Below, piece by piece: positions 22,979 to 34,499 of a stretch of 64,000 nucleotides of DNA. The notes beneath the pieces were generated by a model. It saw only the letters and a list, made by a program, of their open reading frames with translations, had not been told where the DNA came from and made no database searches. A program made the translations under genes and the position numbers. This DNA comes from Metaphire vulgaris (Eukaryota; Annelida; Clitellata; Crassiclitellata; Megascolecidae), in assembly GCA_018105865.1 (NCBI GenBank), contig CM030851.1, forward strand, positions 7,964,828-8,028,827, read 5' to 3'. Numbering within the stretch: the first letter of the stretch is position 1; each line of letters starts with the position of its first letter.

Positions 22979-23302
22979 TGATTTTAAGTGGTTTAGGAGG
23001 CCAAGTAAGCCTGTGTGAAAACACATAGAAACACTGCATAGAAACACAAATACAATGTTTTCATCGGCAGCCAAGGGGGAGTTAACCCCCAAATCCCCTT
23101 GGTTACCATATTGTATAGTAAAACGATGACAATTAAATTTTTGGATAAGGTTGTGCTATACGATACTACGTATTTGGAGAGAGCTACGACAGCGATAGAC
23201 GACAGCGAGAAAATCTGCAGATGAAATTTATTCATGTGATTAGTGAAAGAGAAAAATATCGAAAATTATTTTACACCATTTTACATTTAGTGTTGTTATG
23301 GT
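22109..23302. repeat. Repeat-rich interval with an 80-bp direct repeat
   Basis: Holds a hAT-like left end near 22408 (CAGAGGTTCCCAAGCCACGG), a CAGTGGCGTAGCCAGGATTT start at 22744 with a shared-core copy at 22814-22846, and an (AAT)n tract at 22944-22978 attached to the SINE tail in reverse. The segment GACGACAGCGAGAAAATCTG onward occurs twice (about 22570-22650 and 23197-23272). No gene. Confidence 0.6.
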
Positions 23303-23735
23303 AAGGGGCTGTCCATTAATTACGTCAACAAAATAGGTGGAAGTGGGTCTGAAAAAGTTTGACAGTTGCTGACAGAGGGCGGGGGTCAAGAGAAGTTGAT
23401 GTCAGTCAACAATTTCATTTTTACAAATGATAAAAAATTGGAAATTTCATGGAATACTATTTATTACAACGGAAAAAAACTGACAAGCAAAAAAGGTCAT
23501 CACCACCACATTATGACGCCTGATGAACAAAAGAAAGGGAAAAAGGTCTCGTCGCTGCAAAAATAATAACCTTCAAAACTTTTAGGGAGATCCGACACTG
23601 ATCTTAGCTGGGGGAGGAGGGGTCAAAAGTTTTAAACATAATTATAGGGAGGTCACTGAAAGTTGACAGTTGTTGACAATGGGTGAGGGTCAAAATTGCC
23701 CAAAAATTGTTGACATAATTAATGAACAGCCTCTA
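23303..23735. mobile_element. MITE with GGGGCTGTCCATTAATTA termini, copy 1
   Basis: The left end GTAAGGGGCTGTCCATTAAT and right end ATTAATGAACAGCCTCT are inverted. The second copy is 47081-47508. Internally it repeats GTTGACAGTTG-type blocks and contains the most exact shared core (TGACAAGC, A6, GGTCATC at 23481-23501). The target duplication is not resolved. Confidence 0.8.
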
Positions 23736-23929
23736 ACCATTGTCGAGATGTCTAAAGACTAAAGAGTAAGGATATCACAACACATGCGCGCACACGCGCA
23801 CTGTACATGTATGGTGTAAAATGGTGGAAAACTAGCTTCACTTTCAAATAACATAGACTCTATCTAGCGACAATCTATGTCTAAGTTAATAACCTCAGCA
23901 GAAAAAATCTCGTCGAAATCTCTCTCTCG

Positions 23930-24660
23930 TTCAAGTCTTCAAGGCAATAAATAACGAGATAAAACAAGAGAAAGAGAGTTTGATAAATGTTCGGAGCGCG
24001 GCATCGTTCGTCGTATTACTCCTACATCCGTCTGTTTTAGCTGACTAAAGGGACTCGAATCGTCGCGTGACGAACGACGGCGGAGGAGGGTCGTGTTGCA
24101 GAAGGGTCGCGCAGGAAATCCGACCAAATAATCGCCGCTGGTCGTATACAGTTGAATCATGGTTGCGTCGGGTCGATCTCATCCAGGCGTAATTCAAGGC
24201 TCCAGAAGGCCGCAAACAACCCGACTTCTTTTTCCGACCGTCGGAGGCCACCGGGCTGCCTGTAATCAAACGAAAACATACCTCTCCGATCGAATACATA
24301 ACGATCGCTCCATTGTTATAAGCAATAATGACGCCAGAATTCGTGTTTCGATGCCGGGCGCGACTCGCGGCTCGAGACGTAGGCCCTATCCGTCAAAATT
24401 ACGTTCGCCGTCTTCGTAGAGACTTCCGTCGGCTCATATTTCATCAGAATCTTCGCCCGACTTCGTGTGCGCGGACCGTCAAAAAAGCACAGTACAAACT
24501 TACATACAGCCGCCAGGCAGCGCAAAAGATAGGCATATAGCTCTTATTTTAGAAGATAATCGTCCGATATAGACGACCGCACGTACGAATAAACAACGAA
24601 TTCATTTTCGATTATGGCGATTTGTCTAAGTCCAATCGCGTCGTGAATCGAGAATAAGTT
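23930..24660. other. CpG-rich unique sequence
   Basis: CG dinucleotides are frequent (for example TCGTCGCGTGACGAACGACG near 24060) in sequence with no repeat or recognised protein. It could be an unmethylated regulatory element or a non-coding first exon; neither is shown. The + frame at 24159-24419 has no family resemblance. Confidence 0.35.
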
Positions 24661-24715
24661 TTTATCTTATTAGTTCTTGCTTCTTGCACTGCAGCAGATG
24701 GTCCTATAGACGTAA

Positions 24716-25290
24716 CTGGCGTAGCTATGGTCGGGACAGAGGGCACGAGGGCACGGAGGCCGGGCCCCTATTCTGGGTGGGAGAAGTCGAGGGATTTGCG
24801 CAAAATTGTTCATTTTGGTTATAAGTGGGGTGCCACAGGGTCCAATGTTGGGACCTCTATTGCCTTTAGTACATAGGTCTATCAATGGCATTGATGAAGA
24901 CATAAGATCGATGATTTAAAAACGTGCTGGTGACACAAAATTGTGTGGACAGAGTGGTAGTGAATCAGAGGCAAAGATTTTACAAGAGGACCTGCATTAA
25001 TTCTCTCAACGGTCAGAGGATTGACAAATGCTCTTCAATTCAGACGAATGCTCAGTGATGCATGTTGGGAAGAAGAAGAAGAAAGCGCATCATGAGTTTG
25101 AGCTACTTGGGAAAGGACTAAACGTCTAGAAGTTACAACCGAGGAGAAAGATTTAGGGGTCATCATCCATAGGAGTTTAAAACCACCTAGAGTCTAGACA
25201 ATGCGCTGAGGCAGTTAATTAAGAAGGCCAGCAGAATTCTAGTTATGATCAAACGAAATGTAGGCCTAGTGAGCAGAGGCCAAATATAGG
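24716..25290 (+). pseudogene. CR1/jockey-like LINE reverse-transcriptase relic
   Basis: After a CTGGCGTAGC MITE fragment, the + strand encodes SGVPQGPMLGPLL, then a degenerate GDTKLCGQSGSESEAKILQ and EECSVMHVGKK-like text. These match the GVPQGSVLGP and catalytic FADDTKL region of LINE reverse transcriptases. The catalytic AD-D motif reads AGD, and many stops follow, so it is inactive. Confidence 0.8.
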
Positions 25291-25299
25291 ACACGTTAT

Positions 25300-25690
25300 A
25301 CATGTATATGTCGAACTCTAGATATAGCGGACTCTGGATATAGGGAACCATGGGCGCCCACACCGTAGGTCAAGAGGGGACACTCGCCCCCTATAAAATG
25401 CAAATACCAATATTTCACATTGAAATTTGAAAACCTTGCTAAAATATTGACCGTGACCATTGTGTTAAAATGTGTTTGCCTCTCCTGGAAAAATTTATGC
25501 GGCGTAACCATGACCATTGTGTTTTGCCCCTCCTAGAAAAAATTCCGTGGGCGCCTATGTAGCGAACTCTGGATATAACGGACTCTGAATCTAGCTGACT
25601 CTAGGTATAACGGACTTTAGATATAACTGACTCTGGATATAAAGGATTCTGGATACAACGGACTGTCTTGTCAGATGATCCGTAAAGAAC
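25300..25690. repeat. Minisatellite of an 18-bp GGACTCTGGATATAACGG-like unit
   Basis: About a dozen diverged units (ACTCTGGATATA, ACTCTAGGTATA and similar), ending in GTTATAACGGGATTGTACTG. Such units resemble subterminal regions of pogo/Tigger elements, which is a guess. The array is split by the element at 25349-25559. Confidence 0.7.
25349..25559. mobile_element. MITE, CATGGGCGCCCAC family
   Basis: The left end is CATGGGCGCCCACAC, the right end CCGTGGGCGCCTATG. Flanks TAGGGAAC and TAGCGAAC match at 7 of 8. The longer relative is 39175-39488. Two GACCATTGTGTT blocks form an internal duplication. Confidence 0.8.
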
Positions 25691-25840
25691 GTTATAACGG
25701 GATTGTACTGTATTACTAGGTGCATCCATTATGCATTATTTTGTTTATTCCCTAAAATGGCACTGTGATAATAATCTATAATACATTAGCGTTGCCAAGA
25801 GGGACACAGGACCGGGCCCTCTATTCGTTCCTTGACCTGA

Positions 25841-26038
25841 CAAAGGCGGCGCTAGGGGGTGGGTACGCGGGTCCGGACCCACCCAGCCTCGGGCAGGAGC
25901 ACCCGAGCAAATCGTGCAAATCCGCGGATTTGCATAGAAATTTTGATTCGGGGGGAGGGGGGTAGTAGTCTGAGCCGGGTTCTGGCTGTGTAGCTTGCAT
26001 TAGACCCACCCAGCCAACAAAACTCAGCGCCGCCCCTG
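25841..26038. mobile_element. MITE, CAGGGGCGGCGCT family
   Basis: The left end CAAAGGCGGCGCTAGG and right end CTCAGCGCCGCCCCTG are inverted. CTTGACCT and CTTGACCA occur beside the ends (offset by 2 bp on the left). G-rich interior. Nothing is recognised in 26039-26377. Confidence 0.65.
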
Positions 26039-26377
26039 CTTGACCATGTGTGAGATTCATGCAAAGCCGATAAGAAATATTATCGGGGGTGCTTAATTTG
26101 ATTATTGCCAATAAGTTGTCATTAAGTCTGCATAATTGCTCCGAAGCACAGCATTTGAATCCAGTATTAACCTAATAATATTTGCGGCTGGAACGGAGTG
26201 CTGGGGAGCACACGGAGCTTCCCACCCCCAACCCTCCCTAGTCGGATACGACCAAGTTCGCCTGTATTAATGATAGTTTCCCTCAATTTTAAGCTCTGGC
26301 TGCGCCACTGTTCTCCCGCATCAATTCAATCGCAAACGGGAACACGATAGTCGACGTACGCGTATTTAACTATTGAT

Positions 26378-26596
26378 CAGTGGCGTAGCAAGGATTCCGG
26401 AATGGGGGGGGGGCACATCGACATTTTCGGGTTAAAACGTCTCCGACGAATAAAAAGGTCGTCCCAGAATTCTTTGCACGTTCGCGTATTCTCTTACGTC
26501 ATACTATTCCCCAAATTTCTCAACGGTTTAGCTCAAATCCCGCGACCGGTCCCAGTCAGAAGAGGGAGGGGGTGCGGCCCCGTGGCTACGCCAATG
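26378..26596. mobile_element. hAT-like MITE, CAGTGGCGTAGC family
   Basis: The left end is CAGTGGCGTAGCAAGGATTC, the right end GTGGCTACGCCAATG. Flanks CTATTGAT and ATATCGAT match at 6 of 8. Same family as 18608-18825. A degenerate core GACGAATAAAAAGGTCGTC is at 26445-26463. Confidence 0.78.
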
Positions 26597-26872
26597 ATAT
26601 CGATCAACGTATCGAAGAGAATTCTATTGAATTTTTACCATAACTGCAGTCTGGAAATCCTCAGGATTATGAATTACGCGAATAAATAACTTCGTATCGA
26701 CGACCGGAGAGAGAGACAGGAGACGGATGAAAACGACAGCGAAATTAACGTAAAGCTTCGATCGCTGGTAAACTGCCCGTCTATACCGCTTGGCCACATC
26801 GGTTCCGCTCTCGAGTTTACGCTGGTAATCTGGATCTTCCGTTGCGATCATTCTTTACACATTTCATCCCAC

Positions 26873-26980
26873 TCTTCTTCTTCTTCTTCTTCTTCTTCTT
26901 CTTCTTCTTCTTCTTCTTCTTCTTCTTCCTTCTCTTCTTCCTTCTCTTCTTCCTCTTCTTCCTCTTCTTCTCTTCGCCAT
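26873..26980. repeat. (CTT)n tract
   Basis: Pure CTT to about 26929, then impure TTCCTCTTC units. The poly-Lys frame on the minus strand is an artefact. The flanking 26640-27320 sequence is CpG-rich and unique, without a recognised exon. Confidence 0.95.
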
Positions 26981-27597
26981 TCTTTCCTGTTGAGCTCACT
27001 TCCTTCTAATGCCTCTCTCTACCCCGCCTATTCCCAGGGCCCGTTTCCTCTCCTGATCCGAGCTTCCGCCATTCTCCTCAATCTCTTCCGACTTACCCCA
27101 TCCTTTTCCTCTTCCACCAACCACCCTCGACCTTTTCTTCCCGCCCGCCCCCGCCGCTGCTGCACGGGCCTGGAGGAGTGGGGACGAGTGGATAAATCAC
27201 TTCGACCAGCGCCAGATATCATTAAACGCAATCGATAACGATACTCGATTACAAGCAATCAATTGTTTCCAGCGAGGCGTGTTCTGTGGGCGAACGAGGT
27301 ACAAGAACATTGGGAAGCAGTGACACAGACCAGATTCACTAGAAGCATTCAAATTTTGTATACGTTTAATTTTTTACAATTATTGTAAATTTTCGCTATT
27401 GTGCTTGACAAATGTCCAGTCTTACTAATAATATCTTGATATATATTCTGGATTATATCGGCGTGCTTTCATTTGGTTGGAATTTATTTGTTGGCTTCAT
27501 AGTTGAAATTTAACCTCTATTATCGTTCACTCCATTTAGTTTCAGACAGTTTCACTTTCAGCAATACTTAATTTGCCTAAACGAACAGAATTCAGAC

Positions 27598-28096
27598 CAG
27601 TGTTTATTCTAGCCACCTTGACATTGACATTGGGGGAATTTTGGAATGTTTGGGGGGGGGGGGGGAGAAGGTCTGAGTCATCAAAAAACTTGACAAGAGA
27701 AAAAAGAAGAAAAAAGGTTATCTTCCTTTTTAAAATGGGTGACAAGCAAAAAAGGTCATCATTCCAGCCAGTGATATTTAACTTATGAAAATAATTCTTA
27801 ATTCAATTTCCATTCAGTTAACGAAAATCATTAGTTTTCGTTCCTATTTTAATTACAGTTAACGATAAAATCACTGCTTCCAGCCTCCCTAATACTTTTA
27901 TACTTTTTACCCTTCTGAAATGCCCTGGCAAGCAAAAATATTGTCATCTTTACATTTTTCCCCTCTCCAAAAAATAAAAGTCCCCCGTCGTCACACTTTT
28001 GGAGGAAAATTTCCATCCCCCATGCAACATAAAAAATTTTGGGAGAGAATTTTTAAACTTGGGGATTCCCCCAGAGAAGGCCTAGAATAAACATTG
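27598..28096. mobile_element. MITE with CAGTGTTTATTCTAG termini, long copy
   Basis: Perfect ATTCAGAC duplication at 27590-27597 and 28097-28104. The left end is CAGTGTTTATTCTAGCCACC, the right end CCTAGAATAAACATTG. It is the reverse-orientation, longer relative of 20371-20565. It holds three copies of the shared core (27690-27722 expanded, 27740-27760 exact, 27929-27953 degenerate). Confidence 0.92.
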
Positions 28097-28302
28097 ATTC
28101 AGACTTATTTAGAATATTCGAATCATATTGTGCCTGACAAGCTTCGCTCACAATATCTAATTCAATTTTTCAAGCACTACATCAGTACACTTCCATAGAT
28201 CTAAATTTAGTAGGTTTATAATTATATTTATTTGATGTAACAATTTGATATTTACTGCACGTTTTCTGTTCGTTCTTAATCTTAGAGACTTAGACTATCA
28301 AG

Positions 28303-28443
28303 CCTGGTCGGACAAAATGTCATGGGGACAAAATGTCAGCGGACAAAATGTCACGGACAAAATGTCACGGTTTAGGGTTAGTAGTAGAGTTAGGGTTACA
28401 TTTTCCCGTGACATTTTGTCCGCGGACATTTTGTCATAGCGCC
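28303..28443. mobile_element. ACAAAATGTC-rich palindromic MITE, copy 2
   Basis: Flanks CTATCAAG (28295-28302) and CTATCGAG (28444-28451) match at 7 of 8. Four GGACAAAATGTC motifs face two inverted ones across a centre with TTTAGGGTTAG and GTTAGGGTTA. Copy 1 is 13497-13637. Confidence 0.82.
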
Positions 28444-28642
28444 CTATCGAGCAATAATTTTACAAAATTAAAAACGATGAATTAATATTCACCCTCTAGA
28501 ATCACTCAGTTCACCCCGATTTCCTAGACTCCCTGACGGCACCAAGAGTTGAATGATAATTTTGACTTCATCTATTCGAGGTTTCCAGTCGCGGACAGAG
28601 CAAATCATTTTATTATAACTTCCCATTGGCTACTACTTAGAT

Positions 28643-29452
28643 CAGTGTTTCCCAAACTGTGGGTCGCGACCCAAAAGTGAGTCGCAGTGCTCAGTCTTAT
28701 GGGTCGCGGGGTAGCGCAAAATTCGATTCCAAAATGTCATTTTCTAACCAATACCACAATGTCACAAGCCTTGAAAGTTGCAAGTAGACTTAGGTTTTAA
28801 GAAATCTATATGCCTGCAGTCCTCCATAGACATCTTGTCTTAAAATTATTAGTGTTTTATGAAACTTTTATCCAGTTTTAGTCGACAATAAGTGTGCAGG
28901 GTCACGGCATGTCACAAAGCGCTGAAGTGAGTAGCGCAGTTCCAAAAAGTTTGGGAAACCCTGACCCATAGTCCTTGCCCTGACCTATAATACTTTTAAA
29001 AATTAGCCTTATTTCGTGATAACGCAAGAAAGGCGTATTCCAACCATTTTGCTCTGAAACTCCGCTAACAATAGGAAATCTGCTTTGATAGGTTCTCAGT
29101 ACCTACCGGTTAAGCGATTTTTCCATACTCATAGAATTTTTAAGACGCGTAACAAAGGTATGTTCCTGGTAAAACTTTAAAACATCATTTTCAAGAAATT
29201 CCAATATATTTCTCTACTTTCGTCTTATTTGACAAAAATATAAATAATTTTCCTAATATATTTGCCATATTTTCATTAACATTGAATCACAGCTTTTGTT
29301 TTATCATTTATTCAAAACTCAGAAGATTCTTTTCAACTAACGTTCGCCAGATGGCCTAATGCATTTTTTGATGTTACATTCTATGACTAGGGTCGCGGCA
29401 CATTGCAAAACTGCAGAAGTGGGTCGCAGTTCCAAAATGTTGGGAAACATTG
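28643..29452. mobile_element. hAT-like non-autonomous element
   Basis: Perfect ACTTAGAT duplication at 28635-28642 and 29453-29460. The left end is CAGTGTTTCCCAAACTGTGG followed by GTCGCGACCC; the right end is TGTTGGGAAACATTG. These are hAT (Charlie-like) termini. A second internal right end near 28940-28962 (GTTTGGGAAACCCTG) suggests two superposed copies. No intact frame. Confidence 0.9.
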
Positions 29453-29842
29453 ACTTAGATAATAATTATGTTAAGGTTTGCCACTTAGTCACAATTGCAA
29501 ATTGTTTAATAGATATCTGAAATAGCGTTGAAAACTTACAGAAAATTATAGCTATTAGGCCTACGTTATTGATAAGCCCAATTGATGAATTGTCAATAAA
29601 CAGATACGATTTATTGAACTATCATATTTCAGTAACATCTAAACGATATATGGCGATGAATAATAATCATAATCATAATCATCTTGCTCTCTGCTAACTC
29701 GGCAATAGCTAGACACAAAACGTTTACAGGAAATTCTATATTCTGTTAATCCTCTTCCTTCAGCGATTGAAATTCCCTTCATGTTCCTATCTTCTCTGAT
29801 GTTGTCCATTCACTTTTTCCTGTGTCTTCATCTTCAGTGTCA

Positions 29843-29843
29843 G

Positions 29844-29903
<60 letters not shown>
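29843..29903. repeat. (AAT)n microsatellite
   Basis: About 20 AAT units. The sequence 29461-29842 has no feature apart from a short (AATCAT)n run near 29660. Confidence 0.9.
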
Positions 29904-30058
29904 GGGCCTAATGGGTTTTAAGAGCGGACCGAGCGATATATGGTAGGATTTCTCCTGTGCTAAAAAGCCGCTACAATGATCTTACAAAATGTCCTGATCC
30001 TGTGCTTGATGCTTTTTAAGGTGTGTCCTGCCTCTAAAGTAGGTTTTTGCAAGTTGGC

Positions 30059-30095
<37 letters not shown>

Positions 30096-30101
30096 ATACA
30101 T

Positions 30102-31002
30102 TAGGGATGTGCGGGTATACCCGTACCCGCGGTATACCCTACCCGTACCCGTACCCGCGGGTACGGGTAGGGTAGGTACACATTTTACGGGTACGGGTCG
30201 GGTACGGGTACAGCGCTACGGGTACGGGTATAGCGGCTACGGGTACGGGTATACCCGTTTTACCCGTAAAGTTATATTTTCATTTCTCACTACTATAGCA
30301 AATTAGCAATGCAGTAATAGAAAAATAATATTGAGTAAAGTGTATTAATATAACTTGTACATCGCGTTCAGTTTGTCAGACAGCATGCATTTTACTTACT
30401 GAAAACATAAAGGAAATACAGATGACGTAATCTGACATCATCAGTAATAAATATATAATGGCGTCCTCTGACTCATCCAAGGACTCTTTGACCGAGAAAG
30501 TTCTTCTGGTAAAGTTTTGTTGTTTAACTTGAGCTCTAATGCCTGCTCATAGATAAATGATATCTACTAAATATTTTAAACAAGCCCATTCATGTCGGCT
30601 TAGGCTAGCTGACTGATTATCCTGATTCCTAAGTACTAGATCTGTCCTAATCTAAACATGCGTGCTATTTACAATGAATAGTTATCCCAATTTCGTAGCC
30701 CCTATTTCACTGTTGCCTCTCTGTAGTCTCTAGGAACGGCTACGGGTTCACGGGTCCATGTACAGGTCCTTGTAGTACTTGTACCCGTAAACACACCCGC
30801 GGGTACGGGTCCAAAATTCCAAATCCAAAAACTCCAAATTCCAACCAAAGTCGGTTACGGGTACGGGTACGGGTACGGGTACACAGCTTACGGGTACGGG
30901 TCGGGTAGGGTACAGCGCTAGCGGGTACGGGTAGGGTAGGGTAAAAAAGTTTTTCCACGGGTACGGGTAGGGTATGCATTTTGCTGTACCCGCACATCTC
31001 TA
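30102..31002. mobile_element. hAT-like element with TACCCG subterminal arrays
   Basis: Ends TAGGGATGTGCGGGTA and TACCCGCACATCTCTA; perfect ATATACAT duplication at 30094-30101 and 31003-31010. Both subterminal regions (30110-30265 and 30745-30985) are dense arrays of TACGGG/CCCGTA units facing each other. The 350-bp centre is AT-rich. It sits beside a (TA)n tract at 30065-30091. Confidence 0.92.
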
Positions 31003-31019
31003 ATATACATACATATATA

Positions 31020-32600
31020 TGTCGTTATTTCGGTAATTTCGAGCTAATCTGACGCTGTGCCTACCGCGTGCATCGTCTGGCCGCCGCAGTGGCCGGACAC
31101 GGCATGCATTACGATGACTGACGACAATGCCAAATAATAACGGTCGCCCAGAGTTGTAATTGAAAGCTGCCGACAACAGGGGCGCAACCAGAGCAGAATT
31201 TAAGGTGACATTGACGAGCGCGAAAGCAGGTCGTCGGTCAAGAAACAAGACGAGAGAGACGGGGTTCGCTCGCTGCCCCCCCCCTACCCCCCGCCACCCC
31301 ACCCCGCCCCCAGCGTACTTGTCTCGTGCCGCCTTTCTGCGTCGTCTACAGGACTGACGTTCATGATTTCCTGCAGAGGCACGCAGCGTGACGGAGACCT
31401 GAAGGGTCCTCGTAAAAGCCTTTCCCGTCCGAGGCAGACTTTCCGAGAATTGGCCGTAGACGATTTTTGCCGCTGGCGGCGTAAACCAGAACAGATACGC
31501 ACCTACCTAAGAGGGGTGGGGTGGGGTGCGCCAGGCGATCGCCCATTTGTACATTCCGTGGCGTGGTAGTATACAGTAGACTAGTAGTTGACTTCACAAC
31601 CAGGCGAATTTTTCTCTAAAATATTCCGATATATACATAGTATTCGTTTGGTGACTTCGGACAAAAGCGGAACGGATGGTGACTTATTGGCCAATGCACT
31701 TTGCAAGAAAAGGCGTCCAATGTACACTGTTTTCTCCGCCATACTTTCATATATGCATGTGTAATTGATTGCGACCGTTGCAAAATGTTAACGCTTCGTT
31801 TAAAAAGTGATCTTTTCTTCTACTGCCCATTTCTTCGGTGGTCTGTGGAGCGAGTTGACTTCTGTCCGACTGCTACGCTAAATTACAGACTTTTCTTCGC
31901 TGCAGCGTCCTGGTCTCCTGGAAAGCATTCTGTCGATGCGAGAGAAAAACAACGACAACCCTGACTACTGGAATCCATTCCTACTTGCTCTCTCAGCGAA
32001 TAGAATCGCGAGGCAGCCTTTGAAATAAGGGAGGACATTATTTTCTGGAAGAACTTTGCTTCTGAACATCCAAGCATAGAAGCCGAGTTATAGGGCCTAC
32101 CAGGGCCAGTCCGGCCAGACTATCTGTATCGGAAGCCCCGGTTATACGCGAAAATATTGTTTCGAAGGCTGTTTGCTTAGAAACGTGCTTCGCAAGTTGC
32201 GTGTTGCGAAAAGGATTGAATCGTTTGCGATCGCAGTTCGAATCTTATCGGCGTGACAGTCACACGAGAGCGTCTTTATCATGTAAATTGTGTTTTTATT
32301 CTATGTCGGTTTCGGTTTTCTCCTTCGGTTTTTCGGGCGTTTGTCATATTCGCTATTCTATTCGGAAGACGTCGAGAAAGAAAGGAGGCGATTTTAACGG
32401 CTCCGCTGACGACCCTACGAATTTTTCCTGAAGACGAGACCAATTCCCCCTTGGGATGGGAATTCCGATCACAGAAATTGCATCTTGACCTAAATTCACC
32501 GTTCGCAGAGTCGCCATTTCTCGGGTCATTTTCCAAGTCGTTTTTATGTCTGCTCGGCCTAGTTCATCTGCCGAATCTTCCATATTCAAGGATGTCAGTC
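31020..32600. other. CpG-rich interval without a recognised gene
   Basis: Frequent CG, several open frames of 60-126 codons but none resembling a family. C-rich run at 31275-31315. It may hold regulatory or non-coding exonic sequence; there is no direct support. Confidence 0.3.
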
Positions 32601-32608
32601 ATCGACAG

Positions 32609-32700
32609 GGGCGGATCCAGGAATTCAGTTTAGTGGGGGCACTTTGTCGCGTCTTTGTGCTTCATTCCCCACTCTGCCTTGTCCCGCCCCTTCCGTGTAG
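32609..32700. repeat. MITE left-end fragment (CAGGGGCGGATCC)
   Basis: CAGGGGCGGATCCAGGAATTC and a short G-rich stretch resemble MITE left ends elsewhere. The right end was not found. The remainder to 33023 is unassigned. Confidence 0.4.
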
Positions 32701-33023
32701 ACTGATGCACGTTGCGAAAATTATTGAAAAAGAAGAAAAGACGATGCTCGTTTATTAATTTTATTCGTGCCTTCACGACTTTTTGAATTTCGCCCTATAT
32801 GAGAAATTGACAAACTAAATTTCGGGAATGAGATTGGCAGAGCCGCCCACTGACAAAGATTTCCGCCGATCAGTATACGAGGTAATATAGCGATAGAGTG
32901 CGAAGAGGAAGAATATATCTTATTTAGTGATTCTTGCATCCGTAAATGGGGACTATCCTCTGAATTTCCGTTCCCAACGACTAAAAAATGAGCAAAGAAT
33001 TTAGGAACGATGGCACTCTAAGA

Positions 33024-33263
33024 CAGAGGCATTCAAATAAATTTAATGACTGATGTCCGAGATGTCTGAGGTCCAGGTAAATATTTTTCCGAGTTGCAAA
33101 AATATAGTTAATAAATAATAGAAAACAGGTAAAACAAGACATTGAAAAATATTCTGCAAGTATTAGAAAAAAAGTAATTTTATTGTGTCAGTTCCTTTGC
33201 GGGCCATTTCACACCCTCTGGCGGGCCGGATCTGGCCCGCGGACCGCCATTTGAATATCCGTG
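33024..33263. mobile_element. hAT-like MITE related to 9362-9949
   Basis: The left end is CAGAGGCATTCAAATAAATT, the right end CGCCATTTGAATATCCGTG. The interior GCGGGCCATTTCACACCC and GGGCCGGATCTGGCCC align with the 9362-9949 element. Flanks CTCTAAGA and CTCCAAGC match at 6 of 8. Confidence 0.72.
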
Positions 33264-33396
33264 CTCCAAGCGATTTTAGAGCCATTTGGCTCCCGAGGGA
33301 CACAACGGCGCTATGAAACCATGTCCAAATAACAAGATGAAACCACCGCATCCGAGTAAGAATTGGTATCTTATAGGCATATTATGTACAGGGCTG

Positions 33397-33701
33397 CAGT
33401 GGCGGTTCCAGGATTTCTTGGTGGAGGGATGAAACGAATTCATAGAAAGTTAGTGGGGTGAAAATGGAAGGAACAAATCAATAAACTTTGAAGAAAAAGG
33501 GTGAAAAGGGGGACTTTTTTCCTAATTTGACTATACTTTTACCGAAAAATAGAATAGGTTGACAAGCAAAAGAAAAGGTCATTCGCAGTTAGTTTTACTA
33601 AACTTGTACCCAAAAATTGGTTTCTCAAGCAAAGAAAAGTAAGTCCGGAAGTCCGGTGGGGGGATGCATCCCCACTCATCCCACACGTGGAACCGCCACT
33701 G
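33397..33701. mobile_element. hAT-like MITE, CAGTGGCGGTTCC family
   Basis: The left end is CAGTGGCGGTTCCAGGATTT, the right end GTGGAACCGCCACTG. Flanks CAGGGCTG and CAGGACTG match at 7 of 8. It contains the shared core at 33560-33581 (TTGACAAGC, interrupted A-run, GGTCA). Confidence 0.85.
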
Positions 33702-33849
33702 CAGGACTGCTACACATGTACACAAGCACAAACTGTAAAGAAACTCATACATCTGTTCAATGATGTAAAGTGTGACTACTGATAATGATGACGGAATTGC
33801 CAATTGGAGCTGATTGGCCCTAAGGACGGAAGAATTAGGCAATCCCAAT

Positions 33850-34219
33850 TGTCACCCGGGGATGAGGTATATGAAGTGTTTTCCCGTTGCCTTCCAGGTG
33901 GGCAATTATAGGGATGACCTGTCCATTAGGGATGATTCTGACCCAAGCAGTGGCTAGGATCAGAATCGAACCAGAGCCTGTTTTAGCGTGCAGTCATACA
34001 CAAAATGTGCAGTGATAAAATTAAACTGTGCAGTGGTAAAATGCAATTTTCTGTGCAGTGATACATTTTCCGGGCGACCATTTTTGCTTTTTTGGCGCGG
34101 ATGTCCACAGATTTTCTTGAGTTTAGTGCAGTGATAAATTTTTTCTTAAAACAGCCCCCGAATCGAACCGCAGACCCTCCGATCTTATGACAATAATCTT
34201 ACCACTACTCCACCGCCCC
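33850..34219 (-). mobile_element. tRNA-headed SINE, interrupted at its B box
   Basis: Read on the minus strand from 34219, the head has an A-box-like GGAGTAGTGGTAAG and a B-box GGTTCGATTC (34160-34169 on + as GAATCGAACC). A 177-bp insert (33978-34154) then separates it from a second GAATCGAACC (33963-33972) and the SINE body ending near 33850. It is a SINE, not a tRNA gene, because a long body follows the head. Confidence 0.72.
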
Positions 34220-34499
34220 AAATATAATAGGATGGCTAATTTCAGAATTATTAATGGCAGCGAAGTAATGACGTAGGCCTATTGAGAGCGTAAGATGAAT
34301 CAACTATAGACGCTCTCTTCTACTGAATGGTTAAATGCTTTAAAAGGTTAATGACCTTCCGCCCATAGACGATGGTAAGAGACGCTCTAAATTCGCCTGA
34401 TTCTGTCTCTTGCCATTCATTTTTTGCAGCCTTTTCAGCATTCACGCTTTGCCTCTATTAAAATTAATAGCACAGCATTAGATGCCTGGCTGCTACTTA

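Noticed and set aside
24159..24419. An 86-codon frame in CpG-rich sequence
   Set aside because: No family resemblance or splice support; CpG-rich DNA is open by chance because stop codons are rare in it.
30061..30306. A Tyr/Val/Gly-rich frame
   Set aside because: It is the (TA)n tract plus the TACGGG subterminal array of a transposon.
34155..34219. A tRNA gene
   Set aside because: A and B boxes are present, but an intact cloverleaf is not and a SINE body follows. The same applies at 44053-44117.
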